NCBI RefSeq assembly: GCF_003814875.1 | Contig: NZ_RKQF01000001.1 | Location: 5,146,001 to 5,210,000 of the forward strand | DNA length: 64,000 nt | Direction: 5' to 3' | DNA from: Streptomyces sp. Ag109_O5-1 | Lineage (GTDB): Bacteria > Actinomycetota > Actinomycetes > Streptomycetales > Streptomycetaceae | Part shown: in pieces, positions 1 through 9,322 of the stretch | How positions within the stretch are numbered: the stretch's first letter is position 1 | Layout of the letters: each line of letters starts with the position of its first letter | Notes under the pieces: generated by a model | Seen by the model: only the letters and a program-made list of their open reading frames with translations | Told to the model about the DNA's origin: nothing | The model's database searches: none | Translations under genes and position numbers: made by a program

Positions 1-2875
1 TGCGGTCCAGCTTCCCGTTCACCGTGAGCGGCAGCGCCTCCAGCACCACCACCGCCGACGGCACCATGTACTCCGGCAACCGGGCCCCGACGTGCACCCG
101 CACCATGGACGGATCCACTTCCGCCCCGGCCGCCGGGACGACGTAGGCAACCAGCCGCTTGTCCCCCGTCTCGTCTTCCCGGGCGATCACGGCGGCCTGG
201 GCGACCTGCGGGTGCGCGGCGATGACCGCCTGGATCTCACCCGGCTCGATCCGGAACCCACGCACCTTCACCTGCTCATCGGCCCGCCCCAGATACACCA
301 GCTCACCCTCGGCGGACCAGCGCACCACATCCCCGGTCCGGTACAACCGGCCACCACCGACCGGGTCGGTGTCGAACGGGTCGGCCACGAACCGCTCCGC
401 CGTCAGACCCGCACGCCCCACATACCCCCGCGCCAACTGCACACCGGCCAGATACAACTCACCCGCCACACCCACCGGCACCGGGCACAGCCGCTCATCC
501 AGCACGAACACCCGCGTGTTCGCAACCGGACGCCCGATCGGCACCACCGACGACCCGTCGGGCCGCACCTGATACCCGGTCACGTCCACCGACGCCTCGG
601 TCGGACCGTACAGGTTGAACAACCCCGCATCCGCACCGAACACGGCGAAGAACCGGTCCCGGACACCGGCGCCCAACGCCTCACCCGAACACACCACCCG
701 CCGCAACGACCCGCACCGCCCGGCCTGCGGCACCGCCAAGAACGCCTCCAGCATCGAGGGCACGAAATGCACCGTGTCCACCCGCTGCTCACGCACCAGC
801 TCGGCCACATACCCCGGATCCCGATGACCACCCGGCCGGGCCACCACCATCACCGCACCCTGGACCAGCGGCCAGAACAACTCCCACACCGACACATCGA
901 ACCCGAACGGCGTCTTGTGCAACACCCGCTCCCCCGGCGCCAGCCCGAACCGGTCCTGCATCCACACCAACCGGTTCACAATCCCGGCATGCGACACCAC
1001 CACACCCTTCGGCACACCCGTCGACCCCGACGTATAGATCACATACGCCGGATTCCCCGACACCACCGACACCCCGGGATCAGCGGCCGACAACGCCGCC
1101 ACCGCCGCCACCACCCCCGGATCATCCACAACCACCACCGGCACCGAACCAACGTCCACACCGGAAAGCACCCCGGCCACCACGGACTCGGTCAGCACAC
1201 ACACCGCACCCGCATCCGCCAACACGAACGAGACCCGCTCCGCCGGCAGCTCCGGATCCACCGGCAGATACGCCGCCCCCGCCTTGAGCACCGCCAGCAA
1301 CGCCACCACCATCTCCACACCCCGCGGCAGACACACCCCCACCACCGACTCCGGACCCACACCCAGCCCGCACAGATACCGCGCCAACCGGTTCGCCCGC
1401 GCATCCAACTCCGCATACGACACCGACTCGCCCTCGAACACCACCGCCACAGCATCCGGAGTCCGCGCCACCTGCCCCGCGAACAACCCCGGCAACGTCC
1501 CCACCGGCACCTCGGCCGCCGTGTCGTTCCACTGACGCAGCACCCGGTCCAGCTCAACCACGTCAAGGAGCTCGACGTTGCCGACCGAATCCCCGGGTGA
1601 AGCAGCCGCGAACCAGTTCAGGACCTTGAGAAAGTGCCGGGAGACGTCCGCGCCCTCGTCCTCGCCGTGAAGGTCGCGGTTCAACTCGACCGCGGTCTGC
1701 ATCCCGCCGACGGCCGAACCGTGGTAGACGTCGATTCTGAGATCGTCGACCGGTCCGGTGTAGAGGCCGGTCCAGGAGGCGGAGCAGTCGCCGAACCGTG
1801 CCGGGCGGTCGGCCGGGACGACGTTGACCACCACGTCGTAGAGAGGGCCGCCGCCGACAAGACCCAGGTCGGCCATGATGTCCGTGTACTGATAACGCTG
1901 GTGTCGCAGGCCCTGCCGGACTGCTTGCGCAGCCTGCCGCACGAGGTCCGCGACGGTCGACTCCGGGGTCATCCGGAGCCTGACCGGCATGATGTTGGCC
2001 GTCATACCGGGAATTCCGAACTCGCGCATCTGCGTCCGGCCGTTGACCGCGACTCCCAGGACGATGTCCTGCGCGCCGGTGACCCGGTGCCGGTAGGCAG
2101 CCGCGGCGGCGATCACCAGGCCCGCGAAGCTCGTCTTCAGCCGTCGCGCGGCCGCCCTCAGGCCGGCGACGCCATCGGCGCCGATGTCCTCAATGTGCTG
2201 GACGGGCCGGCTCGCCAGTCGCCGAGCGTGGTGCCCCCGCCATCCGGCCGACTCGGGCGCGCCGGACAGGAGGTCGAGCCAGAAGTCGCGATCCCGGACT
2301 CGTTCCTCTGACTCCCGGTAGTCCCGGTCGGTCTCCATCAGGACAGCCACCGGAGCCAGTACCCGGCCGGCTGACACACGGCCTTCCACCAGCCCGGTGT
2401 AGATCTCGGCCAGGCGGTCGGCGAAGGCCGACAGACCCATTCCGTCGACGGCGATGTGATGCGCCCGCTGGTACCAGATGGCGTGATCGTCGCTCAACCT
2501 CAGCACGGCCTGCGCGGTCAACCAGCCGCCGACCAAGTCAAGCGGACCGTCCAGATCGGCGTGAATCCACTGTTCGGCGGCCGCGCGCGGGTCGGTCTCC
2601 GCGCGCAGGTCGACAACTTCGATCGGGTATTCGCCCGAATCGTCGACGTACTGCCGCGGGATGCCGTCCTCCAGGGTGATCCTGAGGCGGTATCCGTCGG
2701 CTTCGTCCAGGGCGAGCCGCAGGGCGTCGGTGAACAGGTCGATGTCCAGGACTCCGCGGAGCTCCGTGTAGTCGCCAATGGTGTAGGCGGGGTTTGTCGG
2801 TGCGAACTGCTGGGCATACCAGACACCGAGCTGACCGGACATCAGTTCCTGGAGTTCGTGCTCAGACGCAACCAT
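1..2875 (-). CDS. Non-ribosomal peptide synthetase, N-terminal C-A part (runs off the left edge)
   Basis: The first about 958 codons of an NRPS are visible; the start is an ATG at 2875 with GAGG upstream. Residues about 1-430 are a condensation domain with the active motif HHIAVDG (His139, His140, Asp144). Residues about 460 to the edge are an adenylation domain with YTSGSTGVPKG, the FDVS core and NLYGPTE. The pocket residues read in order are D, V, W, H, V, S, L, V, which is very close to known serine codes (EntF, SyrE). Starting with a C domain rather than A-PCP fits lipoinitiation, where an acyl-ACP acylates the first amino acid. The free ACP and acyl-AMP ligase genes just upstream support this. 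The carrier domain and later modules lie outside the window. The serine call is inference from the code. Confidence 0.93.
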   Translation of the reverse strand, partial: MVASEHELQELMSGQLGVWYAQQFAPTNPAYTIGDYTELRGVLDIDLFTDALRLALDEADGYRLRITLEDGIPRQYVDDSGEYPIEVVDLRAETDPRAAAEQWIHADLDGPLDLVGGWLTAQAVLRLSDDHAIWYQRAHHIAVDGMGLSAFADRLAEIYTGLVEGRVSAGRVLAPVAVLMETDRDYRESEERVRDRDFWLDLLSGAPESAGWRGHHARRLASRPVQHIEDIGADGVAGLRAAARRLKTSFAGLVIAAAAAYRHRVTGAQDIVLGVAVNGRTQMREFGIPGMTANIMPVRLRMTPESTVADLVRQAAQAVRQGLRHQRYQYTDIMADLGLVGGGPLYDVVVNVVPADRPARFGDCSASWTGLYTGPVDDLRIDVYHGSAVGGMQTAVELNRDLHGEDEGADVSRHFLKVLNWFAAASPGDSVGNVELLDVVELDRVLRQWNDTAAEVPVGTLPGLFAGQVARTPDAVAVVFEGESVSYAELDARANRLARYLCGLGVGPESVVGVCLPRGVEMVVALLAVLKAGAAYLPVDPELPAERVSFVLADAGAVCVLTESVVAGVLSGVDVGSVPVVVVDDPGVVAAVAALSAADPGVSVVSGNPAYVIYTSGSTGVPKGVVVSHAGIVNRLVWMQDRFGLAPGERVLHKTPFGFDVSVWELFWPLVQGAVMVVARPGGHRDPGYVAELVREQRVDTVHFVPSMLEAFLAVPQAGRCGSLRRVVCSGEALGAGVRDRFFAVFGADAGLFNLYGPTEASVDVTGYQVRPDGSSVVPIGRPVANTRVFVLDERLCPVPVGVAGELYLAGVQLARGYVGRAGLTAERFVADPFDTDPVGGGRLYRTGDVVRWSAEGELVYLGRADEQVKVRGFRIEPGEIQAVIAAHPQVAQAAVIAREDETGDKRLVAYVVPAAGAEVDPSMVRVHVGARLPEYMVPSAVVVLEALPLTVNGKLDR

Positions 2876-2927
2876 GACTGCCAACCTCAATCGCTTGACA
2901 CGACGACGAAGAAAACGGGATGTGGAT

Positions 2928-2952
2928 GATCCAGGCCGTCGCGGCCTGGATC
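2928..2952. terminator. Hairpin between ACP and NRPS genes
   Basis: A perfect inverted repeat with 11-bp arms (GATCCAGGCCG and its complement) and a 3-nt loop lies in the 129-nt gap between the ACP stop and the NRPS start. On the minus (transcribed) strand it is followed after about 11 nt by TTTTCTTCG. It could be a partial terminator or attenuator, or an mRNA stabilising hairpin, inside the operon. Function is inferred. Confidence 0.5.
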
Positions 2953-3004
2953 TACGGATGGCTCCGACCGGCGTCCCGAGTGACGCCCGGCCGCCGGGGA
3001 CCGG

Positions 3005-3289
3005 TCACCTCTGGGGCTGCTCCGCCACCAGATCGAGAATGCGGTCCGTGAGGTCCACAAGGTTCTCCACGTCCCAGATCAAAGTGGGCTCGATGGTCAC
3101 ACCCAGGGTGTCCTCGATATCGCCGCAGAGGGCGAAGGCGTACACCGAGTCCAGTCCGTAGTCGGCGAGGGGCGCCTTCGCGTCGACCGCGTCTTTCGGC
3201 TCGTCGATGTAGTGCGCGACGCGCCCTTGGAGCCAGTCGCGGATGTTCTCCGACGTCGGTTCGATGGCAGTGGTTCCGTGCTCAGTCAT
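3005..3289 (-). CDS. Free acyl carrier protein
   Basis: A 94-residue carrier protein with the phosphopantetheine site in GLDSVYA (Ser48). Its ATG overlaps the stop of the upstream acyl-CoA dehydrogenase gene by 4 nt (ATGA), so the two are translationally coupled. In lipopeptide systems such as ramoplanin and enduracidin a stand-alone ACP receives the fatty acid from an acyl-AMP ligase and carries it while dehydrogenases introduce double bonds, then donates it to the starter condensation domain. The order acyl-AMP ligase, two dehydrogenases, ACP, NRPS here fits that role. The partner assignment is inference from context. Confidence 0.9.
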   Translation of the reverse strand: MTEHGTTAIEPTSENIRDWLQGRVAHYIDEPKDAVDAKAPLADYGLDSVYAFALCGDIEDTLGVTIEPTLIWDVENLVDLTDRILDLVAEQPQR

Positions 3290-4974
3290 GGCTGTCTTCC
3301 CTCGCCCGGTACGCGCCGGGCAGTCAAATCGAAGAGTCGGCGGTCCAGGCAGTGCTGTGCGGCGGCGGCGAAGAGCTTGTCCTCCGTGCTCTCACGTTCA
3401 GCCGTGGTGAGAACCGAGCGGCCACCGAGGCGCCCCGCAAGCCGGTCGAGGACACCGATCAATTCGGCGTCGCCGTAACGGGCGCCCGCCTGGTCCCACA
3501 CAGCGAGTACCGATGCCGCCGCGAGCAGGACGGTGTAGCGATCGGCCAAGGCGAAGGCTTCCGGTGCGGCACTGATCGTGATGTCCCTCGGTGGCAGGCC
3601 CGCGCACTCGTCGCGCAGCGAGCGGAGTTCGTCCAGGAACCGTGTCGCGAACCGGCTCACGGCTCCGCCGTCCGAATCTCGTCCGCCGATCTCGGCGAGG
3701 GTGCCCATGAGTCCGTCGGCGGGCGGGACACCCACCGTCAGCCGCGCGGGGTTCAGCGGAGGGAGTTCGCCCTCGAGGTCGAACAGCTCTTCCGCGGCCG
3801 GAGAACCTTGGAGCCATGCGCGCCGGGCCAGTCGGGGCAGGTGCGGCAGGATCATCACCAGGCAGCCGGCTCGCGATATGTGCGCGAAGGTGGCCGGCGC
3901 TATGTCCCTGGCCATCTTCTGGAAGATCGCGTAAGGGCCCTGCCGCAGGTACCCTTGCGCGCCCAGCACCGACCGCAGTTCCTCGAACGCGTCGAGCGCG
4001 ATCCGGGAGGTCAGGTACTTGGCGGCGGGGGCGTAGAGCGCGATCGTGGGTGACAGATGCAGCGCTCTGAGTACGACTGCCGAGAAGGCGTCGATGGCCA
4101 GGAGGTCGGCGTAGGCACGGGCGATGACGGAGCGGACATAGGGAATGTCGGCGGCGACCCCGCCGTAGAGCCGGCGATCGAGGGCGAAGCCGAGCGCGGC
4201 GCGCAGCGCGGTGTCGAGGGGACCTACGGTCACGGCCGGGGTGATGGACCGGGTGATCTGGTAGGCCCGCAGGGCGGATTCCATGCCCTGGCCCTCCGCA
4301 CCGAGCAGCGAGTCGGCGGGTATGGGGCAGTCGGTGAAGGCCATGGCGCCGAGTTGGACGCCTCGCATCCCGGAGCTGAGGAAGCGCGGCAAGTCACGCA
4401 CCCCGGCGGCCGGCAGATCGTCCCGGGCGACCAGGAACTGGCTGTGGCTACGGCTGCCGACGGCTTCGCCGGTCCTGGCGTACAGCACGACCGCGTCGGC
4501 GCGCCGAAGGTTCGTGACGATCTCCTTGCGGCCGGAGAGCAGCCATCGCCCGTCGCGGCGTTGAGCGCTGAACTCCGCGTTCGCGAAGTCGTTGCCGTGG
4601 TCGAGTTCGTGGAAGGCGGCGGCGATCCTGCCGTTGTTCAGGAGCAGTTCGGCCGCCCGGCGCCGCTGGTCCTCGTCGCCGGAGGTCCAGATGTTGACCG
4701 ACGCGATGAACGAACTGAGCCCGTAGCCCAGTCCCAGGCAGGGATCGCGTCGCCAGAGCGTGCGCTGAATCTGGGCGAGACGGTCGGCGCGGGTGAAGCG
4801 GCCGCCGTATTCGACGGGCACGAATTCGGCGTTCATGCAGAATCGGTCGAGCAGCTGCTCGCCCTCGGCCAGCATCTCGTGTCGTTCGTCGGCGTCGAGC
4901 ACGGCGGCGTAGCCCAAAGGGTTCTCGGCGTCCCAGGGGTCACCGAGCAGTGCGTCCAGCTCTTCAGCGCCCAC
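3286..4974 (-). CDS. Acyl-CoA dehydrogenase-like protein, copy 1 (downstream)
   Basis: A 562-residue protein with the N-terminal, middle and C-terminal acyl-CoA dehydrogenase domains plus a C-terminal extension of about 170 residues (the usual family length is about 380-400). It starts at a GTG inside the last codons of the upstream paralogue. The region after the conserved RD pair (residues 356-370) does not contain the Glu-Gly seen in typical members; FAHIS is found instead, so the usual catalytic base is not at its standard place. It probably acts on the ACP-bound fatty chain together with its neighbour. It might instead be a non-dehydrogenating flavoprotein or a structural partner. Confidence 0.85.
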   Translation of the reverse strand: MGAEELDALLGDPWDAENPLGYAAVLDADERHEMLAEGEQLLDRFCMNAEFVPVEYGGRFTRADRLAQIQRTLWRRDPCLGLGYGLSSFIASVNIWTSGDEDQRRRAAELLLNNGRIAAAFHELDHGNDFANAEFSAQRRDGRWLLSGRKEIVTNLRRADAVVLYARTGEAVGSRSHSQFLVARDDLPAAGVRDLPRFLSSGMRGVQLGAMAFTDCPIPADSLLGAEGQGMESALRAYQITRSITPAVTVGPLDTALRAALGFALDRRLYGGVAADIPYVRSVIARAYADLLAIDAFSAVVLRALHLSPTIALYAPAAKYLTSRIALDAFEELRSVLGAQGYLRQGPYAIFQKMARDIAPATFAHISRAGCLVMILPHLPRLARRAWLQGSPAAEELFDLEGELPPLNPARLTVGVPPADGLMGTLAEIGGRDSDGGAVSRFATRFLDELRSLRDECAGLPPRDITISAAPEAFALADRYTVLLAAASVLAVWDQAGARYGDAELIGVLDRLAGRLGGRSVLTTAERESTEDKLFAAAAQHCLDRRLFDLTARRVPGEGRQP

Positions 4975-6724
4975 GGGGGCCTCCCGGTTCCCCGGACGGC
5001 CACGACATCGGTTCGCCGAATGGCGTCACTGCGGCACCGGTCTGTGCGGCCTCGGCGATCAGGAGGGACAGCGGGCCGTCGATCCGGTCATCTCCGGGAG
5101 CGGCCGCGGGTTTCGGTATCCGCAGGACATCGGCGATCCTGGCCAGCAGCATGCGCAGTGCGGCCCGCACCCAGAGCCCGTCTTCCCAAAGTCGTTCGCC
5201 CCGGTGCCGGCCCTCGCCGGTGGCCCACAGATGCAGGCAGGCCGCGCCCGCATAGCAGAGCTCGTACGCGGCGGCCAGTTCGTACGCGGCCATGGACGGC
5301 CTGGCTGCGGGACGCGTGTCCGCCATGAGCGAGTGCAGCCGCTCGGTGACGGCGCACAGTGCGTGCGCGTGATCCGCCAGGCCGATGGGGGCGGCCTGAG
5401 CGCCGATGGACGCGACGAGCTCGGGGAGCGACTGGACGAGGGAAGATCCCCGGCGCGACAGGAGCGTCAAGGCGGTGACATCCATGTTCCGCAACGGAGC
5501 GCCGACCGCCACGGCCTCGCGCAGGCCCTCCGCGTCGACGCCGCGCTGGGCGAAGCCGCGCACCAGCGGGGGGAACTGCTGGATCAGGGCGGCTCTGTTC
5601 ACCGGGGTGCTGCCGTCGAAGATCGACACGACCTGGTGGTCGCGCCGCACTTTCTGGAATGCGCCGTGCTCGTACACACCGGTGAGGAAGGAGCGCGCGC
5701 CGAGCAGCTCGGCCAGTTCCGCGAGCATCGCGTCGACCAGTGTGGGAGCGAGCGCCTTCACCGCTGCGGACGTCACGCTCATCTCTCCGGTGAGGCTGTG
5801 GATGGAGCGGCTGCCTACGAGCGCCGCCGCCTCCACCGCGGCGAGCTGTGCAGCGGACTGGGCCAGGATCGAGGCGGGGTAGGGGCGCTCGATGAGGGGG
5901 CGCCGCTGGATGAGCCGGGTCGCGACGAAACGCGCTGTGAGGCGCAACGCGTGTTCTCCTGCTCCGAGTGACAGGGCCGCGCACATGGTGCGGGTCAGCT
6001 GGAGTGCGCGCAGTACCGTTTCGACGCCGGTTCCCTCCGCGCCGATCCGGGCGGCGGGTGGAAGTTGGGCGCCGGAGAATTCAATGCCCGAAATATCGAT
6101 GCCGCGGATGCCGTGCGTCGGCACTTTGGGCATGGGCCGCCAAGTGCCGTCGGCCGCCAATGTCTTGTCGAAGACAAAGAGGCTGTGACCGCGTGCGCCG
6201 CCGTGCTCGCCTGTGCGGGCGAGGACGGTGAGCAGGACGGCGCGGGTGGCGTTGTTGATCGGCCACTTCACCCCGTCCAGGCGATAGCCCCCGTCCCGCG
6301 GCGTGGCCGTGCAGGAGCCGTTCAGCAGGTCCGCACCGTGTTCCGGCTCGGACAGCGCCCAGCCCACCGGGCGTGCGGAGAGTACGACGGCTGCGACGTC
6401 GGCGGCCTGTTCCGGGCTGCCGGCGACCCATACGGGCGCGGCACCCAGATAGGTCTTGGCGTGCGCCACCGTGGCGCTCACATCGCGGCGCGCGACCGTA
6501 CGCAGGAGCCGCAAGAGGATTTCGTGATCATCCAGCTTCCCGCCGAATTCGGCCGGGACGTAGTACGCGGCGAGACCGAAGGAGTCCAGCCGTGCACAAC
6601 TCGCCGCCGGGAACTCCTCCGCGGCGTCGAGTTCGGCGTCCTCACGCAGCGCCTCGACCGGGTCGCCAAGCGTTCCTTCCAGGACGGATACTTCCGTCCT
6701 GCCCCCCCTTAGTGGTGCTGTCAC
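4964..6724 (-). CDS. Acyl-CoA dehydrogenase-like protein, copy 2 (upstream)
   Basis: A 586-residue acyl-CoA dehydrogenase family protein, also with a long C-terminal extension, similar in layout to the following gene. The GTG start overlaps the stop of the acyl-AMP ligase gene (GTGA). The catalytic-loop motif reads FDGST (Asp370-Gly371) where most family members have Glu-Gly-Thr, so the base would be Asp. Paired dehydrogenases of this length occur in ramoplanin and enduracidin clusters, where they are linked to unsaturation of the acyl chain. By analogy this pair would desaturate the lipid on the free ACP. The role is inference; the family is clear. Confidence 0.87.
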   Translation of the reverse strand: MTAPLRGGRTEVSVLEGTLGDPVEALREDAELDAAEEFPAASCARLDSFGLAAYYVPAEFGGKLDDHEILLRLLRTVARRDVSATVAHAKTYLGAAPVWVAGSPEQAADVAAVVLSARPVGWALSEPEHGADLLNGSCTATPRDGGYRLDGVKWPINNATRAVLLTVLARTGEHGGARGHSLFVFDKTLAADGTWRPMPKVPTHGIRGIDISGIEFSGAQLPPAARIGAEGTGVETVLRALQLTRTMCAALSLGAGEHALRLTARFVATRLIQRRPLIERPYPASILAQSAAQLAAVEAAALVGSRSIHSLTGEMSVTSAAVKALAPTLVDAMLAELAELLGARSFLTGVYEHGAFQKVRRDHQVVSIFDGSTPVNRAALIQQFPPLVRGFAQRGVDAEGLREAVAVGAPLRNMDVTALTLLSRRGSSLVQSLPELVASIGAQAAPIGLADHAHALCAVTERLHSLMADTRPAARPSMAAYELAAAYELCYAGAACLHLWATGEGRHRGERLWEDGLWVRAALRMLLARIADVLRIPKPAAAPGDDRIDGPLSLLIAEAAQTGAAVTPFGEPMSWPSGEPGGPRGR

Positions 6725-8508
6725 TGCGCATCGACCGCCGTGAGCCGTCGTATGTCAGGCTCGAGCACGCTGTGCAGCGCCGGGATTCCTCCGGCGAGGA
6801 ACCGCTCGCGCATCGCCCGACGCTGGATCTTCCCGCTGGTGGTGCGGCGGACGGTGCCCCGGCGGACCAGCATGACGTTGCGGACCGGGACACCGAAGAA
6901 TGCCGTGAGCTCCCGCATGACGTCTGCCGCGACGGCCGGCAGGTCTTCCGCCAGCACCCGCGGATCGACCTCGTGGACCAGAACGACCCGCTCGTCGGGC
7001 GCTGCGACCCCGAAGGCGGCCCCTACGAATCCTTCGAGAGCTGCGTTCGCGAGACGAGCCTGCTGCTCCAGATCGTGCGGGTACAGGTTGCGGCCCCGGA
7101 CGATCACCAGCTCCTTGAGCCGGCCGGTGACGAACAGGTCGCCGCCGAGGACCGCTCCCAGGTCTCCGGTGCGCAGCCAGCCGGGCACGTCGTCGGGGTC
7201 GTCCGCGAGGTGCGCCTGGAAGGTCTGTTCGCTGAGCTCGGGCTTGTCCCAGTAGCCGCGCCCGATGCTGCTGCCCCGCAGCCATATCTCGCCGATCGCG
7301 CCGTCGGGCAGCGTCCGGAGGGTCTGCGGGTCGACGATCCGCGTCTCGTGCGCGCCGGGCGTGCCGACGCTCACGATCTCCTTCCCCGCGCCACCCATCG
7401 TTTCGACAAGCCTGGGGTTCTCGGCGGACTCCGCCTGGCGGGGGTCGACAACCAGGACGCGCGGCTCCTTGTCCCGTGGGGTACCCGACACGTACACCGT
7501 CGTCTCCGCCATGCCGTAGCCGAGCATGTACGCCTCGGGGCGCAGACCGATGGACGCGAACCGCTTGGCGAACGCGGCCATCATCGGGGCGTGGATGGGC
7601 TCGGATCCGTTGATGATGCAGCTGAGTGCCGACAAGTCGAGCCCCTCGAGCTGTTGATCTCGGATCAGGCGCAGGCACAGGCCGAACGCGAAGTTGGGCG
7701 CGGAGGTCACCGTGGTCCCGAACCGGTCCATCATGCGGAACCACTCCACCGGCCGCTTGACGAACTCGGTGGGGGACATCAGCACCGTGTGAACGCCGTG
7801 GATCAGGGCGGTCGTGAGTTGCGCGAACAGGCCGAAGTCATGGTGGAGCGGCATCCAGCTGCCGAACGAGTCGTCGGGAGTTCCGAGGCAGGCGAAGGCC
7901 CGCAGCGCGGCCAGGTTGGCGAGGATGTGCCCGTGGTCGAGCATCACGCCCTTGGGTGAACCGGTGGAGCCTGAGCTGTACTGGAGGACGGCGAGTGTGT
8001 CCGATGACACGTTCCGCCCGGGCAGGAGTGCGGTCGGCACCTCGTCCGGACCGATGTCACCCGGCTCTTCGACCGGGACGTTTCCAAGCCCGTGGGAGCG
8101 GAGTCGCTCTGCGAGGGCCTCTTTGTCCCCAGGGGTGGTGAACGCGAGGCCGGGACGGCAGTCCCCGGCGACCAGGGCGACGCGCTCGGCGGCGGTCGTG
8201 GTCGAGCTGCCGACGAGCGGCGGCATGGGCACCGCGACCAGCCCGGCCAGCATGCACGCCAGGTAGATTTCGACGAATTCGCAGCAGGTCGGCAGCGAGA
8301 TGAGCACCCGCTCGCCCGGAGCCAGCCGTGACATCAGCTCTTCCGCGCGCCGGCCCGCCCTCCGGGCGAGCTCCGCGTAGGTGCGGCTGGGATGCTCCGT
8401 CGCGGTGGAACCGCGGTAGATGGTGAGCGCGGTCTTCTCGGGGTGTTCGGCTGCCCGCTCGAGAAACGCGGCGCCCACGGTCTGAGCACGTGCAAGGTCG
8501 ATGGTCAT
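6721..8508 (-). CDS. Fatty acyl-AMP ligase (FAAL-type)
   Basis: A 595-residue ANL-superfamily enzyme. Visible motifs are YSSGSTGSPKGV (A3), GYGMAE (A5), GWLRTGDLG (A7), GRLKELVIVRGRN (A8) and a C-terminal TSGKIQRRA with the A10 lysine. The segment RPVEWFRMMDRFGTT followed by SAPNFAFGLC is characteristic of FAALs, which adenylate a fatty acid and pass it to a carrier protein rather than to CoA. The ATG at 8508 is preceded by a strong AGGAGGA. It heads the acyl-loading block (ligase, two dehydrogenases, ACP) upstream of the NRPS. The FAAL versus CoA-ligase call rests on these motifs and on the adjacent ACP. Confidence 0.92.
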   Translation of the reverse strand: MTIDLARAQTVGAAFLERAAEHPEKTALTIYRGSTATEHPSRTYAELARRAGRRAEELMSRLAPGERVLISLPTCCEFVEIYLACMLAGLVAVPMPPLVGSSTTTAAERVALVAGDCRPGLAFTTPGDKEALAERLRSHGLGNVPVEEPGDIGPDEVPTALLPGRNVSSDTLAVLQYSSGSTGSPKGVMLDHGHILANLAALRAFACLGTPDDSFGSWMPLHHDFGLFAQLTTALIHGVHTVLMSPTEFVKRPVEWFRMMDRFGTTVTSAPNFAFGLCLRLIRDQQLEGLDLSALSCIINGSEPIHAPMMAAFAKRFASIGLRPEAYMLGYGMAETTVYVSGTPRDKEPRVLVVDPRQAESAENPRLVETMGGAGKEIVSVGTPGAHETRIVDPQTLRTLPDGAIGEIWLRGSSIGRGYWDKPELSEQTFQAHLADDPDDVPGWLRTGDLGAVLGGDLFVTGRLKELVIVRGRNLYPHDLEQQARLANAALEGFVGAAFGVAAPDERVVLVHEVDPRVLAEDLPAVAADVMRELTAFFGVPVRNVMLVRRGTVRRTTSGKIQRRAMRERFLAGGIPALHSVLEPDIRRLTAVDAQ

Positions 8509-8837
8509 GGGTCCTCCTCCAAAAGCAGGCCCCTGCCCACCAGTCGGGCGGCCTGGGATGCGGCAACAGGTGTTCCCGCGTTACGCACCGCTCTCGGCGC
8601 GGACTGCCCGACGTACGTGCCGACCGGGCGGCCGCAACTGCACTCGGGGGAATCGCCGCAGGTCGGGCGGGCGCCCCTGCCGGGGCGCAGGTGACAGGCC
8701 GACAGTGCGAGCGCCTCACACCTGCTGGTCCGCCCGCTCGGACGTCGGGGCAGGCTCTCGACCTGCCTGACCGTCAGGACAAGGAACCTCGTGACCCCCG
8801 CTTGACCTGCGGTGACGTGATGAGTGCGGTTGCGGCG
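8509..8837. other. Gap between mbtH and acyl-AMP ligase genes
   Basis: This 329-nt stretch has no supportable gene. It contains two short perfect hairpins: GCGCCCC and its complement around a 4-nt loop at 8671-8688, and CCTGAC/GTCAGG near 8764-8776. No StrR-type operator was seen here, so the acyl-AMP ligase gene probably depends on the promoter upstream of mbtH or on an unrecognised promoter in this gap. Confidence 0.5.
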
Positions 8838-9068
8838 CTAGCTGTTCTGCTTCTCCTGCTCCAGCTTCTCCATGGCCTCGACCAGGCTCTTGGGACGCAT
8901 GTCGGTCCAGTTGGTCTCGATGTACTCGAGGCACTGCTCGCGCCCGGCCTCGCCGAACACGGTCTTCCAGCCGGCGGGGACCTCGGCGAAGACCGGCCAC
9001 AGCGAGTGCTGGCCCTCGTCGTTGACCAGAACGAAGAAGTTGGCATCGGGGTCGTCGAACGGGTTCAT
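8838..9068 (-). CDS. mbtH: MbtH-like NRPS accessory protein
   Basis: A 76-residue protein with all MbtH signatures: NDEGQHSLWP, then PAGW, then YIETNWTDMRP. MbtH proteins bind adenylation domains and are needed for their folding or activity, so this one most likely serves the cluster NRPSs. The ATG at 9068 with AAAGGGCGG upstream gives the normal family length; longer in-frame starts would add an unrelated basic leader. It is the first gene of the leftward unit and faces the StrR-type operator at 9323. Confidence 0.96.
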   Translation of the reverse strand: MNPFDDPDANFFVLVNDEGQHSLWPVFAEVPAGWKTVFGEAGREQCLEYIETNWTDMRPKSLVEAMEKLEQEKQNS

Positions 9069-9322
9069 CAGCCGCCCTTTCTCGGAAACTGAATGGGTTT
9101 TGAGTCGGGAGCAAAGGGACCGTGAACGCCGGTACACACTCGCAGCGGAACCGTCGGGTTCCCCTGCCAGGAAATTGGCGTTCACCGCCTGATCGGCGAA
9201 ACCGGTGCACTCTCGGCTTCTCCCTGGGAGTGCGTGGCTCACTATGACTCAGTCACGTCGCTCTGATCAAGATCCGTCCGAGCGGCGACGGCTGCGCGCC
9301 CTAGCGACCTGGGAGCTGTGGC

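Noticed and set aside
92..1600. Plus-strand frame rich in His, Arg and Pro opposite the NRPS adenylation domain
   Set aside because: The minus frame contains all adenylation motifs; the His/Pro/Arg bias is typical of the complementary strand of such genes.
8840..9242. Longer mbtH start (134 residues)
   Set aside because: MbtH proteins are about 70-80 residues, and the conserved part starts at ATG 9068 with a ribosome site.
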